The notes under the pieces: model-generated
What the model was told of the DNA's origin: nothing
The model's input: only the letters and a program-made list of their open reading frames with translations
Databases searched by the model: none
Shown: piece by piece, positions 23,519-34,245 of the stretch
How positions within the stretch are numbered: the stretch's first letter is position 1
How the letters are laid out: each line of letters starts with the position of its first letter
Assembly: GCA_037693485.1 (NCBI GenBank)
Contig: CM075345.1
Span: 1,195,501-1,259,500, forward strand
Reading direction: 5' to 3'
Origin: Kitagawia praeruptora
Taxonomy: Eukaryota; Streptophyta; Magnoliopsida; Apiales; Apiaceae
DNA: 64,000 nucleotides
Translations under genes and position numbers: made by a program

Positions 23519-24280
23519 ATTATCGGAAGAATGTCAAGCTAATGACATTAAACGAGCGCTTCGTGGGAGGCAACCCGCGCTTTAGTTTAGGAAAAAAAAA
23601 AAAAAAAAATTTTTGAGTGTTGTTTGAAAAAAAAAAAAAAAAAAAAATCGAAATTGGAGCAAATTGCAGGGCTGTAACGCAACCTGCATTGGCGTTTCTG
23701 GAAAGGGGGCAAATTGCGGCCCTATAACGCAGCTAGCGCCTGCGTTTCTGGAAGGACAGCAATTTGCGGCCCCAAGGCGCAAACAGCAACGGCGCATCTG
23801 GAAGAGAGGCTGTTTGCCTCCACACGCGGCAAACTGCGCGTGTAACAGAATGGAAAGAATTTTTCAGTTGTTCCTGTACACTGTTATGCCGAGAGTTGTG
23901 TTTATGTTTATTAAAAAAAATAAATCTTTCACCCCAATTCTTTTTATAACCCCATCTCCTCCCTAAATCTTTTCCTATTTTAAATCCAAAAACCCCACAT
24001 CTCTCTTAAAAAAATTCCAATTCCTATTTCTTTTCTAATTTTTTTTCTTTTATCCATTAAATATTTTTTCTATCCCATATCAAATTCCAATTTCCACCAA
24101 ATTTTTTCCTTTTCACATTAAAATTCTTATATCACTCCATGGCCTATATATACCCATACATACACACCCAATTCATTATCTTCCTCCTCTACATCTCTTA
24201 AAAATTCAAGTTTGGGGGAAAATTAGTACAAGTTCACCTCTTTGATTCGTAGTGGGAATTCTTTTCTCTATTTTATTTTA
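23519..24280 (+). other. Athila spacer between pol and the third ORF
   Basis: Just after the pol stop, AGCGC (23555-23559) can pair with GCGCT (23577-23581) around GGGAGGCAACCC. Two A-runs follow (about 23591-23608 and 23628-23647). Then come three degenerate GC-rich repeats of about 50 bp (23660-23820, core GCAAATTGCGGCCC and GCGTTTCTGGA), a C/T-rich stretch, and a polypurine-like AAGTTTGGGGGAA at 24208-24220. This spacer probably holds the leader of the env-position ORF. Confidence 0.6.
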
Positions 24281-24426
24281 TTACGAATTTGTGTTCTTAT
24301 AAATTGGGGTTTTTGTATTATTCTTGTTACGTGGGTATTTTTGGTGTGATTTGGTTTGGTGGTTTTTGGTGGGATTTTTCTTGGTGGTTTTTGATGGTGC
24401 TATTGTTGAGTGGGGTTTTGATTATT

Positions 24427-25502
24427 ATGGCGCCTAAGCGAATGAGGGGTGGTGCTATTAGGGTGGAGAGATTTTCTTCTCCGGATGCGGAGGTTGAGTA
24501 TAATAGGTTGTTGTCTAAGTCGGTGGCGAAAGAAAGGGGGTTTTTACCAACTCGTCATTATGGGTTGGTTGATGTGATTAGTGAGTTACGTTGGGGAGAG
24601 ATTTGTAAGGCACCTGTTCCAGTTCCGGTGAATATTGTTAGGGAGTTTTATGCTAATGCAAGGGTGAGCCGGATGAGGTGTGTGTGGTTCGAGGTAAACA
24701 GGTGGAGTATAGTGTTGATGCTATTCGTAAAATTTTGGGACAACCACCGAAGCTTGTGGGGGATGAAGATTGGGCAAGGAAGACTAGTAAGGATGTGGAT
24801 TTAGAGGCAATTGTTCGTGAATTATGTGTTCCTGGTACGGTTTGGAAGTATAAAGTGGGAACCAATGCGCCGGTTAATTTTCTGTCTTCTGCTATGAATA
24901 AATTTGCACGTGCATGGTATGCATTCCTTTGTGCGAATATTATGCCTACTTCTCATATAGGTGAGGTCACAGTTGATAGATTGATTCTTCTTTGGGGCAT
25001 TCTAAAGGGGAAGTACATTGATGTAGCCTATATTGTTCATCAGAATATTCTACGGTTTTTAAAGTCTCATGCGCTATCATCGATGCCCCATGCTTCTGTT
25101 ATAGCTGGTTTATGTAAGGAACGTGGTGTTATCTGGGGTGCGGATGAGGAGTTACAGTCACCTTTGCCTTCCATTACTGATGTGTCTATTGATCGAATGC
25201 CTGACTGGCAAGGTGGGGTTCCAGATCCGAGGGGGCTTGGTTATATTGTTGATGATGTTGATGCTAGTGGTAATGGAGCGGGCGCTCAGCCACAGGGTTC
25301 GGAAGTACCAAGAGTTTTGGAGGCTCACTTTAGGCGTTTGTATAGGCGGATGGATGCTATATATGCTTGTAACAGGGAGTATGCTCAAGATATGGCTACA
25401 GCTTTGAGAGATGCAGGTATTCAGGCGAGGTGGCCAGTCTATGGAGCTCGTACGCAATATCCACCGCCAGATTCTGAGTCCTCCGAAGAGGAGGACGAGT
25501 AG
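24427..25502 (+). pseudogene. Athila env-position ORF with a frameshift
   Basis: The frame starts at ATG 24427 (MAPKRMRGG) and runs through RHYGLVDVI and NIVREFYANA. It then continues in another frame from about 24665 with VCVVRGKQVEY, DAIRKILGQP and MNKFARAWYAFLCANIMPTS, ending at 25502 with an acidic SESSEEEDE tail. The switch at about 24658-24664 looks like loss of one A. The protein matches the type found in the third ORF of Athila elements, often annotated as a putative plant transposon protein domain; its function is unknown. I see no signal peptide or clear transmembrane segment in the part from 24427, so an envelope role is not supported here. Confidence 0.75.
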
Positions 25503-27342
25503 ATATGTTTCTGCTATCCCTTGTATTTACTTCCATTCAATGCGGACATTGAATATTTTAAGTTTGGGGGTGGTTTGAGGGATGAGTAGTTGTTATTGTA
25601 TTATTTGTTCATGTAGGATTCATGCTTTGCATATTAGTAGTAGTAAATTATGCATTATTGTTTGTGTTATCTACGTTTGTTTCATATAGGACATTCTGTG
25701 TTTATGTTTGTATATCATGTGAGTTCATAGTAGTTTGCATTTGCACCCATGCTTGATAGGAATTTTGTGTTGTTGACGCTTTTGATTGAGAAGTGATATG
25801 CTTTGTTCTTGTGCACACACATACACTAGTAAGTTGAAGCTAGTAGACTTATTGAATGTTGTAAGTAATTAGAAGGACATGAATATGTGCAAGAAGATTT
25901 AGTTTGCATGCTTTGAATACAAGTAGGTGCGTTAGAGAGATTTTTTCTTGGGATTGAGTATGTTTTGCCACCAAGTGAGTTTTTGAGCCTTATTGCATAT
26001 TTGTTGCAATCTTATTCGTTTGCTTGAGTGTCCACGGATTGTTTGCATTGCTAGCAGTTGTTTGAGGTCTTTCTTGAAACGCATGACATTATTTGACGAT
26101 TAAAATGATAAAGGCATTTAGGAATAACCGCATATTTTCCCATATTACCACACCATGTTTACATGATCAATTAGTTAACCCGTTGAGCTTAATCCTATTT
26201 TTTCGGTGACATACCACATTACTTGCCTAGACCTTTTTCTTGTATTGGCCTTACATTAATTTGAACCCATATTGTCAAAGGCTAGTAGAGTGCTTAAGGG
26301 AGTAATAAGGTGTGCAAGGAAGGGTTATTGTTGGTCTTACTTTTGGGGGAAATATTGAAAATTGGGTTTGGGTTGTTTACTTGATAGTCGACATATGTAA
26401 TAAATTCATTGGATCATTGTTATTGTTTATATTATTGTTTGTGTTCTATTTAGCTCTCGAGAAAAAAAAAAAAAAGAAAAACAAGAAAAAGAAAAAAAAA
26501 AAAAAAAAAAAAAAGAAACAGAAAAAAAAGAGAAAGAAAAAAAAAAGAAAAAAATATTATGAGAGCATGTTTGTGTTTGTTGTGATCCTATTTCAGTCGA
26601 CTAGTCGAGTGTTTGTAATAGTAAAATTATGTGGGGGGGAAATATGATGTTGTGTATGATTTATTATGGTGCTTACTAGCTTTTGACACTTCACCTGTTT
26701 TGGCTTATTTGACATACCTTGTCCCTAGCCCCGTTACAACCCAATTAAAGACCTTTTGATTATCGTCATTGATGTATGTTGTGTTAAGAGTTAGATTGAT
26801 ACCAAATGTCAAGCATGTTTATGATTTTGTTGGAATTGAGTGATACACTTACCCTTGTTCTTGAGTGAAAATTCTTTTGTGAGTGGATTGTGAGTGTTTG
26901 CTTGTTTTTGCGTATGAGATCCCGAGTTTTGTCTCAAAGATGTACTCTTGTAGGCTTAGCATGTTTACTAACTTATTCTTACACTTGACATGGGCTTGTG
27001 AGAACTTATGCATGTTCATTGAGTAGACTATGTGAATACTTGCACTTTCGACACCAAGACATTGCGTATTTACTTTGATTCTTAAGTTGATATGGCATGA
27101 GAGGAATTGAAGGTATGGTAGGATATTAATTGCATTTTCATATTAGTTGCATTCATGCATTGCATTGCATTGGATTTTGTGGGTACATTCGCTATAGGCC
27201 CTCACGAGACCTTACTCGTCCACTAGGGCTGCCTAGGGGTTTAAAGGGCTTGTTGCATATGCCAAATGCAACCGTGATCACCTACGGAAGTGGTACTAGT
27301 TAGTTAGTTGTAATTGTTTATGCTTGAGGACAAGCATCGGTT
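25503..27342 (+). other. Athila 3' untranslated region
   Basis: No coding frames of note. A second polypurine-like tract (TTTAAGTTTGGGGGTGG) lies at about 25557-25573. A nearly pure A/G tract of roughly 95 bases lies at 26460-26553 and produces a spurious lysine-rich frame. The rest is T- and G-rich sequence. Confidence 0.6.
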
Positions 27343-27356
27343 TAAGTTTGGGGGTG
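27343..27356 (+). other. Polypurine tract of Athila
   Basis: AAGTTTGGGGGTG sits directly before the 3' LTR, the expected plus-strand primer position. Near-identical tracts occur at 24208 and 25559. Confidence 0.8.
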
Positions 27357-28837
27357 TGATAAGTGGATTTATATCCACTTGGAACATTCTAAATCGGCTT
27401 AAATTGATTGTCTTGGATTCAAGTTTCTGGTAGTTTTGATGTGTTTTGCTTAGTTGTGCAGATTTACGAGAAGGTTGACTAAGGTGGATGCTTCTATTAT
27501 TTTTTGGGAATTAATTGATTAAAATTCGGATTTTTTAAGAAGGGTTGTGCAGTCTACACTGTTTGGGCCATATCTTGAGTTCTATAAGTCTGTTTTCAGC
27601 CCGTAAGCAGTCCACGCGAAGATAACGAGATTTTCTATCATTCTAAGGTGGTCCAGAGGTCCAATTACGTTTGGAACGTTCCAGAAAAACTGAAGAAAAG
27701 TCAGCCACGAATTTTCCTTAAAAACAGAATCAGTTTAGGAAACGTCTTTTACAGAAATTCTATTTTAACTCTATTTTGGGTATTTTCTTGCTGGGCAAGA
27801 CTTTTAGAGCCTATTTAAACACATCCTACCATTGTAATAGAGATATACAGATTATCATAGCATTATTATTGTAACCAGCTGAGATCTGCAAGAGAGAAAA
27901 GGAGAGAAGGGTTCAACGCTCGTGACAAGCAAGGATCCAGATCTACTTCATCTTTTGTATACGTTGGATTATAGATTTGTTTTCTCAACTCTTAATTTTT
28001 ATAATATTATTACGTTTTTCTTCCATATCTTGTTTTACATCATGTTTTCATCAAATCCCATGACGATGAACGGTCCAATTATGGGCTAATCGTTGTCGTG
28101 GGATCCTAGTGGATTTATCTATGTAGCTTAGTAGTTTGCATGCCTTAAAGATTTGTGTGTGGTGTATAATTGATATCCTCGTATGGTTATGCTTAATAGA
28201 TAGATGCGTCGCGAACATCTAATTTGTTAATCTCTTGTGAAGTGAAAGTGGATCTTGAGATTTAGAACTTGCCATGCTAGCATAGGTTCATAATTGTTTA
28301 TCAATATGGTTGTGGTGTGAGATGAAAATACTTATACTGCCCTATGTGATCTTTATGGATAACTTGTCCTTCAACCGTTATGTTTTCAAATTCTATAGAC
28401 ATATAGGGTCTAAGCATAATTGGTGTCTATTCATCTTCTATCTCTTTTGTGGATGTATGTTTAGTTTGGTATGCGTATGCTGACAGGTAGCGTATACTTG
28501 TTTCGTGTTGTCCGATCAGATATCAAAACCATTGCACATAGTGATTAAAGGCTGCAACTCTAAGTGAAGTAGATGATGAAACTAGGATTCCATGTTTATT
28601 CTCATATAAGTAATTCGATTTTTATTCTCGTTAATTGTTTAATTCTTAGTTTATAATTTGCACTTAGTATAATTTAGATAATCAATTCTCAAATTTGTTA
28701 TTTTTCTTAGCAGTGAATTAAAACCATACATTGTTGCATAGGCATATTTACTGAATAGAACATAACCAGATCTCTGTGGAACGAACTTTAATTGTATTAC
28801 TTGTGACTACGTGCGCTTGCGTGAAATTAGCATAACA
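27357..28837 (+). repeat. 3' LTR of Athila
   Basis: 1,481 bp, differing from the 5' LTR at three positions (TTTAAATTG/CTTAAATTG near the start, GAAATG/GAGATG and GTTCTTC/GTCCTTC in the second half). It carries the module at 27566-27579 and 27608-27621. It is followed by the CTTAT duplication. Confidence 0.95.
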
Positions 28838-29670
28838 CTTATGACTATGTCAGAAAAGAACTAGAGGAAGATAGAGATGTGATTAAGACCATTAACAATT
28901 CTAGTAAAAAGAATATAGAAATCTTTGAAAGTGGAATTCGTGGTAAGGTTAATGGTTTAGGTTTTGATAAAGCTAGGCAAGAAGAAAAAGTAGTTATTGT
29001 CAATAGTGATAGTAAAAGAGAAGCTAGCACATCTAAATCTGAAGGTAAGAAAATTGTTTCTGAACCTAATCATGTTAAATTTGTTGATTTAAAAGGTACT
29101 CCAGTTGTACACAAAAGAATTAACAATACTAATTTAGATGAGAAAGTGTTAGAGAAACCTAAGAATATAAACATAGGGTTTCTGTCTAAGTCTCAGTTGA
29201 AACAGAGATTAGATGGTCTTTCAGAGTCTAGCAAGATCAAAAGAAATAGGAATGGAAAAGAAGGTATTAACAAAAAGAATAATTACAAGAATGTACCTGA
29301 TGCACCTAGGAAAAAATGCTATAAGTGTGGAAATCATAATCATTTGGCCCTAGACTGCAATCAAAAACCTTCTTGGAAAACTGAGTCCAGATTTCCCAAG
29401 ACTCAGAAAATTCAATATCAACCACAAAAAGCATGTTATCATTGTGGTAGTTTACTTCATTCCATTTACATGTGTAGAGAATATCATGAACTGTATTATG
29501 ACTATTATTCTCTGAAATCTGAAACTCCGAGTCACAAACAGTTTGTGAAATTAGAGTCTAAGGGTAACTCTGCAACAGGTAAAGTAAAAGCAAAATCTTC
29601 AAAGTCTGTTGTTTCTAAATCTAGTAAGAAAGGATCAAATCAAAGTTGGGTCCTAAAAAATTCTAACTAG
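28838..29670 (+). pseudogene. gag: SIRE-like gag, second part (after the Athila insertion)
   Basis: The frame continues from the copy of the target site with DYVRKELEEDRDVIK, then a lysine-rich region. Two further zinc knuckles follow, CYKCGNHNHLALDC (about 29320-29361) and CYHCGSLLHSIYMC (about 29430-29471), and the frame ends WVLKNSN with a TAG at 29668-29670. This half has no internal stop. Ending gag with a stop directly before a T-rich tract and TTTGCAG is notable (see findings). Confidence 0.85.
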
Positions 29671-29808
29671 TTACTTTTTGTTTGCAGGGTACAGGAAAGA
29701 AGCATTCAATTATCTTGGACAGTGGATGCTCTGGACATATGACTGGAAAGAAGTCCCTGCTTACAAAGTTTGAAAGGAAAGCTGGCCCAGTAATATCTTT
29801 TGGTGATA
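29671..29808 (+). pseudogene. SIRE-like protease start, cut off
   Basis: In a different frame from gag, GTGKKHSIILDSGCSGHMTG carries the aspartic protease active-site DSG of Ty1/copia pol. After about 25 more residues (FERKAGPVISFGDN) the sequence switches abruptly to reverse-strand Athila gag near 29806. Everything downstream of this point in the SIRE element is lost. Confidence 0.85.
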
Positions 29809-30295
29809 ACTACTTTCACCTGTTCTTTGACTTCCCTCTTGCTTGGATTAGCCTCCGTGTCGCTAGGAAGAGTCCCTTGTGGCCTACTCAACAAGGCATT
29901 AGTAATCTGCCCAATCTGAATTTCCAAAGTCTTAAACGATACAGCGTTTCTTTTCAACACCAATCTCAATTCTTCTAATTCAGATTTGTCAAAAGTGGAA
30001 TGCCCAGAACCAGCATATGACTGTTGTTGTTGAAAAACCGAAGGTTGAAATTGCCACGGGGCATACAGTTGCTGAAAATTCTGCCCTTGCTGCTGCTGAA
30101 AATTCTGGTGATTGTAAGGTTGTGCTCCATAATGTTGACCTGGATACTGCTGATAAAGCTGTTGTGGTTATAGCATGCCACCTTGATTGTTGTTCCAGTA
30201 TGCCGATTCATAAGAGATAGCACACTGATTCGCCTCATGTGCGCCCGCACATAGCTCACAAACACTAGCCACCTGCTGAACTCCATAGTAAGTTA
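29806..30295 (-). pseudogene. gag: Athila gag remnant
   Basis: Minus-strand pieces YGVQQVASVCELCAGAHE, a Q-rich linker, and GQITNALLSRPQGTLPSDTE match the middle of the young Athila gag. The frames are broken (stop after GGML near 30166, plus shifts). About the first 300 codons of gag are missing: the leader joins directly to the zinc-knuckle region near 30290, an internal deletion. Confidence 0.8.
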
Positions 30296-30417
30296 GAAAC
30301 TCCATCACCTGAAACACCAACGAACTACACAAGATAGGTTAGAGAAACAATCTGAGTCAGTGAACTCTCACGACCACTATTTACAAGCACATAAACTGAA
30401 ATTAAAACACCGATGAT

Positions 30418-30435
30418 CCCCGATAGCGGCGCCAA
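30418..30435 (-). other. Primer-binding site of the reverse Athila
   Basis: TTGGCGCCGCTATCGGGG on the minus strand, a diverged version of the young Athila site, shortly after the LTR end. Confidence 0.8.
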
Positions 30436-30440
30436 AAACT

Positions 30441-32088
30441 TGTTTGCACTAAATCACGCAAGCGTGCGTGGTCACAAGTAATACAAATAGAAGTCAAGTT
30501 CGTTCCCACAGAGATCTGGTTTAGGTTTCAATTCAGTTAATACATCTATGCAACAATGTATGGTTTTTATTCACTGCTAAGTCAATTAACAAGATTGGGT
30601 TTAATAAACGAAATTAACTAAGAAGTAAATTAACAAACTAAGAATTAACTAACTAACAAGAATTGGAATCGAATTGCTTCTGCAAGAGAAAACATGGGAT
30701 CCTAACTTCATTAAATACTTTGCTTAGATCTGATGCCTTTAATCACTATATGCAATGGTTATGATATCTGATCGGATAACACGAAACAAGTACATGCTAC
30801 ATCTCAGTATATGTATACCAAACTAAACATACATCCACAAAAGAGATAGAAGATGAATAGACACCAATTATGCTTAGATCCTATATGTCTATAGAATTTG
30901 AAAACATAACGGTTGAAGAACAAGTTATCCACATTGATCACATAGGGCAATATAAGTATTCTCATCTCATACTACAAATCATGTTGATAAACAATCATGA
31001 ATCTATGCTAGCATGGCAAGTATCTCAAGATCCACTTTCACTTAACAAGAGATTAACAAATTAGATGTTAGCTACGCATCTAACAATTAAGCATAACCAT
31101 ACGAGGATATCAGATATGCATCACACACAGATCTTTAAAACATCAAGATACTAAACTCCATAAATAAATCCGTTAGAATCCCATGACAACGATTAGTTCA
31201 TAATCGAACCTCTCGTCATCATGGGATTTGATGAAACCATGATAAAAACAAAGTATGAAAAGATACAAATAAAACTAAGTAATTGATATGTAATCGTGAT
31301 ACAAATTACAATGGTAGGATGTGTTTAAATAGGCTCTAGAAGTCTTGTCCAGCAAGAAAATACCAAAACAGAATTATAATAGAATTTCTGCAAAATACGT
31401 TTCCTAAACTGATTCTGTTTTTAAGGAAAATTCGTAGCTAAATTTTCTTCAATATTTCTGGGCCGTTCCAATCGTAATTGGACCTCTGAACCACTTTAGA
31501 ATGAAAGAGAATTTCGTTAGCTTCGCGTGGACTGTAAGATTGCCCAAAACGGACTTGTAGAACTCAAGATATGGCAAAAACAGTGAATCAGCAATCTGGC
31601 AGAATTTTTCAGGCGCAACCTGCGCCCAGCAGGTTGTTCTTCACGCAGCCTGCGCCCACCACGCGCAGCCTGTGCGTGGATTACCTGTCCAATATTGTAG
31701 AAAATCTTTCAGGCTTCGCGTGGACAGTAAGATCGCTGAAAACGGACTTCTAGAACTCCAGATATGGCCAAAACAGTGTAGACTGCGCAACCTACCCAGA
31801 AAATCCGAATTTTACACAAATTACTCCTTTCTCCTCCGTTTCTTTTGCATTAGCTAACATCTTCAATACCAAGACACATGTAACTCCTTGATAGCACAAC
31901 ACAAGTGTCCAATCTTCATTCCAATGCTTAATTCCACTCTAATATCGATTAGAAACACCAACACTAACCTATAGCTACAACCCTGCACAACTACACAAAA
32001 CACATCAAAAATATAACAAACTTGAGACCAAGTCAATCAATTTAAGCCGATATGGAACGCTTCAAGTGGATATAAAATCCACTTATCA
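30441..32088 (-). repeat. 5' LTR of the reverse Athila
   Basis: 1,648 bp, TG...CA on the minus strand. Compared with the young Athila LTR it contains a second copy of the two-box module (31576-31521 and 31769-31714) separated by a GC-rich stretch (GCGCAACCTGCGCCC-like, about 31605-31680). Confidence 0.85.
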
Positions 32089-33990
32089 GAGGGCAAAGAA
32101 CGCATTTTGGGCAGCAAATAACCTCATGGCATGCATAGCTTCAGTGGAATCCATTCTGGCCCAGCCGGCAATCGCTTCTGGAAGCACGTGTGTATCGATT
32201 AACTCCTTAAATTGATTCTGTGCCACCATCGATTCAACTTTCACAGCTTTACCCTTTTTCAAAGACCTCGTCTGAGAACTTCCAGATAGGTCCAGAGTAG
32301 TCTGAACAAGTTTTCTCTTGGAAGAGCTGGATGGCAGAATTTGAACAAAGGTAGGAGTAGAAACTTGGTTGATAGGAGTGGCAACTAGAGGAACCTCTGG
32401 GTCCTTACTCTCAGTTTTGAAAATCTCTTCAACATTTTTGGATCTCTTCATAAATGAAGGAATTTTTGGAGCCATGTCTGCATAAACAAATAAGTCAAGG
32501 TTAGAAAGATATATATATGAATGCAATCATATAGGAACAGTTAAAACGAAGTACATAACAATAATGAAGGAAGGTCATACCAGAGTTTGAAGGAATAAAA
32601 CCTAGGGAAATCAGGTTCTCAGGGGTCATCAGACTCAAGCAATCCCTAATGGACGCTGATAGTTTCAAGATTTCTTCAGCTCTCAGTAAATAAACCCCAG
32701 TCAAAACAGTTTGTTTGGGAACATGTGGTTGATAATTAAACTCATACCTAACATTAGGACAATCGAAACAATAGATGAACTATTCCTGCCACTGATCGAA
32801 GTTTTGTTTGACATTTTTTACACATTGACCCTGGTGACAAGGCCATGCAGACAGATAAAAATAGCCTGAGCTTCTTCCGGTATCCTTTAATCTAAAGAAA
32901 TAGCCCAATTCTGGGGAAGACAAAGGAGTAGTGAATTTGCTAGAATACAATATAAATGTGCTAATGGCAAAACGATACGAATTGGGAGTTAGTTGCATAG
33001 GAGCTAAGTGATAAAAATCTAATACCTCTCTCAGGAAAGGATGGAGGGGCATAGAGAAACCTACTCTTAGAAAGGCAGCAGAAATGACAGCGTTGGGGGT
33101 ACCACGCTCGGGAGTTTTAACATCGAACCTGTGAGCTCTCTCACCAGGTTCTGGAATCACTATGGTACATGGGGGACGAGGACATTCCTCAAAGAGCTTC
33201 TCTAGTTTTACAGTAGTCATGATGGAGTCAGTTTTCTCGCAAAAGGGCACAATTTCTTGTTTGAACGATTCTCTTTCAACAAATATCTCATTATCAAAAT
33301 CAGGATCAGGGAACAGGTCGAGTTCAGGTTTAGACACTTCTTCGTTATCAGACCAATCATCTCCTAAATTGATTAAGCTTAAAGGTTTTAAGGGATCAAT
33401 AACATTTGAGGGTTTCATGAGAATATCTTGAGGCTCACTGGTGTCAGGGATCAAAACTCTAGATCTAGTTTTATTACTCACAGATGTGGCGAAAGTAGGT
33501 TTTATCGAAGAGAGATGGTCAGAATGTGTTGAATCAGAAGACATCTGCAAGAAATAGACGAAGAAAGATCAGGTTTTGGGCTTTCTAAGAAAAAACATAT
33601 AGTTTCTAAATGCTTAGGTGATCTTAATTAGAAGATACAGGACAGATAGTGAACTACACAATGACTACGACATACATCGATTACGGTATGAAACATACGG
33701 AAGATGAACGGATAAGCAAAGTATAGTGGACAATCGTGTGTGGAATATAGATTATGAAACATAGATAGAGATATGTGCAGACCTTATTAAGTAAAAATAG
33801 CATGCAAGGTCGAAATAAGCAGACAGTTAAAATCCAATCGAGATTATGAAAGAGCAAAAAGAAATGAGTCAGAATCATACCTTGGATTGAAGAAAACGGC
33901 GACGGAGGGTTTGGATTGAGCTGGTGACCGTCGGACTTCTCCTTCTTTTCTCTTTCTAAGGGTTTTTAAAAAAAATGGTAAAGGTAAAAA
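32088..33990 (-). pseudogene. Antisense intron-containing gene of the inner Tat element
   Basis: It reads against the Tat element. A non-coding first exon (about 33990-33881) is followed by an intron with GT...AG ends (33880-33545) that stops right at ATG 33544. Exon 2 (33544-32581) encodes an acidic N-terminus, then VGFSMPLHPFLREVLDFYHL, APMQLTPNSYRFAISTF and GRSSGYFYLSAWPCH, a pattern I recognise as the putative gypsy-type transposon domain. A 103-bp intron (32580-32478) keeps the frame into exon 3 (MAPKIPSFMKRSK), which the reverse Athila cuts at 32088. The lesion is TAG at 32782-32780. Antisense ORFs are known in Tat-lineage elements such as Retand and Grande; their role is unknown. Confidence 0.7.
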
Positions 33991-34013
33991 TGGAGAAGAA
34001 GTCGTTCATGAGG

Positions 34014-34054
34014 TTATATACTCGAGGTAAATAGGAGACAGCTATATACACGTG
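34014..34054 (-). promoter_or_regulatory. Promoter of the Tat antisense gene
   Basis: TATATAA on the minus strand (34020-34014) lies about 30 bases upstream of the inferred 5' exon. A CACGTG G-box (34049-34054, CACGTGGC on the plus strand) lies 30 bases further upstream. The position fits the spliced gene model at 33990-32088. The transcription start itself is inferred. Confidence 0.5.
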
Positions 34055-34205
34055 GCAGTGAACTATTGGAGCAGTAATTGAAGAGATACACGCGCAAGAG
34101 GCGTGTAAATCTTGGAAAGAGATTACAATAACTGAAGTTTGGGTAAGTGATAAGGTTTCATTCGAATTTCAAATTATCACTTCCAGATATTTTCAGGTGA
34201 AGATT

Positions 34206-34245
34206 GTAACACCCCCAGATCCGGGGTCAGGGATCTGGTTGTTAC
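34206..34245. other. Hairpin at the tip of the long solo LTR
   Basis: GTAACA (34206-34211) pairs with TGTTAC (34240-34245), and inside it CCAGATCC (34215-34222) pairs with GGATCTGG (34231-34238) around an 8-base loop. The related LTR at 54086 keeps both stems with compensatory changes. Confidence 0.7.

Larger units (their letters stand above)
16518..28837 (+). mobile_element. Young, nearly intact Athila (Ty3/gypsy) retrotransposon
   Basis: It is 12,320 bp, with two 1,481-bp LTRs (TGATAAGTGG...CATAACA), a perfect CTTAT duplication (16513-16517, 28838-28842), primer-binding site, uninterrupted gag-pol, an env-position ORF with a frameshift, and a polypurine tract. I count three substitutions and no indels between the LTRs (0.2%). 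At the often-used rice rate of 1.3e-8 per site per year that is under 0.1 My; the rate is an assumption. It is the youngest datable insertion in the nest. Confidence 0.95.
14287..29808 (+). mobile_element. SIRE/Maximus-like Ty1/copia element, truncated, with a nested Athila
   Basis: It has a 719-bp 5' LTR (TGTTAGG...GTTAACA), a tRNA-iMet primer-binding site and a long SIRE-type gag with three CCHC knuckles. The Athila at 16518-28837 splits gag at a CTTAT duplication, and the frame resumes at 28838. The element breaks off just inside the protease, at the junction with the reverse-strand Athila near 29806. Integrase, RT, RNase H and the 3' LTR are missing. It sits in the gag of the inner Tat. 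Confidence 0.8.
29806..32088 (-). mobile_element. Truncated reverse-orientation Athila (5' LTR plus partial gag)
   Basis: On the minus strand: LTR start TGATAAGTGG at 32088, LTR end CAAACA at 30441, primer-binding site at 30435-30418, leader to about 30290, then a gag piece reaching 29806. The LTR edge lies inside the antisense gene of the inner Tat, so this copy inserted there. The other end is a deletion junction with SIRE. It is a different subfamily from the young Athila, since its LTR is 1,648 bp and clearly diverged. Confidence 0.8.

Noticed and set aside
24289..24426. Upstream start of the Athila third ORF giving a hydrophobic leader
   Set aside because: I prefer ATG 24427, because MAPK-type starts are usual for this ORF and the upstream part is T/G-rich leader sequence. 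A membrane-anchor reading of the leader cannot be fully excluded.
26312..26647. Lysine-rich ORF in the Athila 3' region
   Set aside because: The coding look comes from the A/G tract. It overlaps non-coding 3' sequence of the element.
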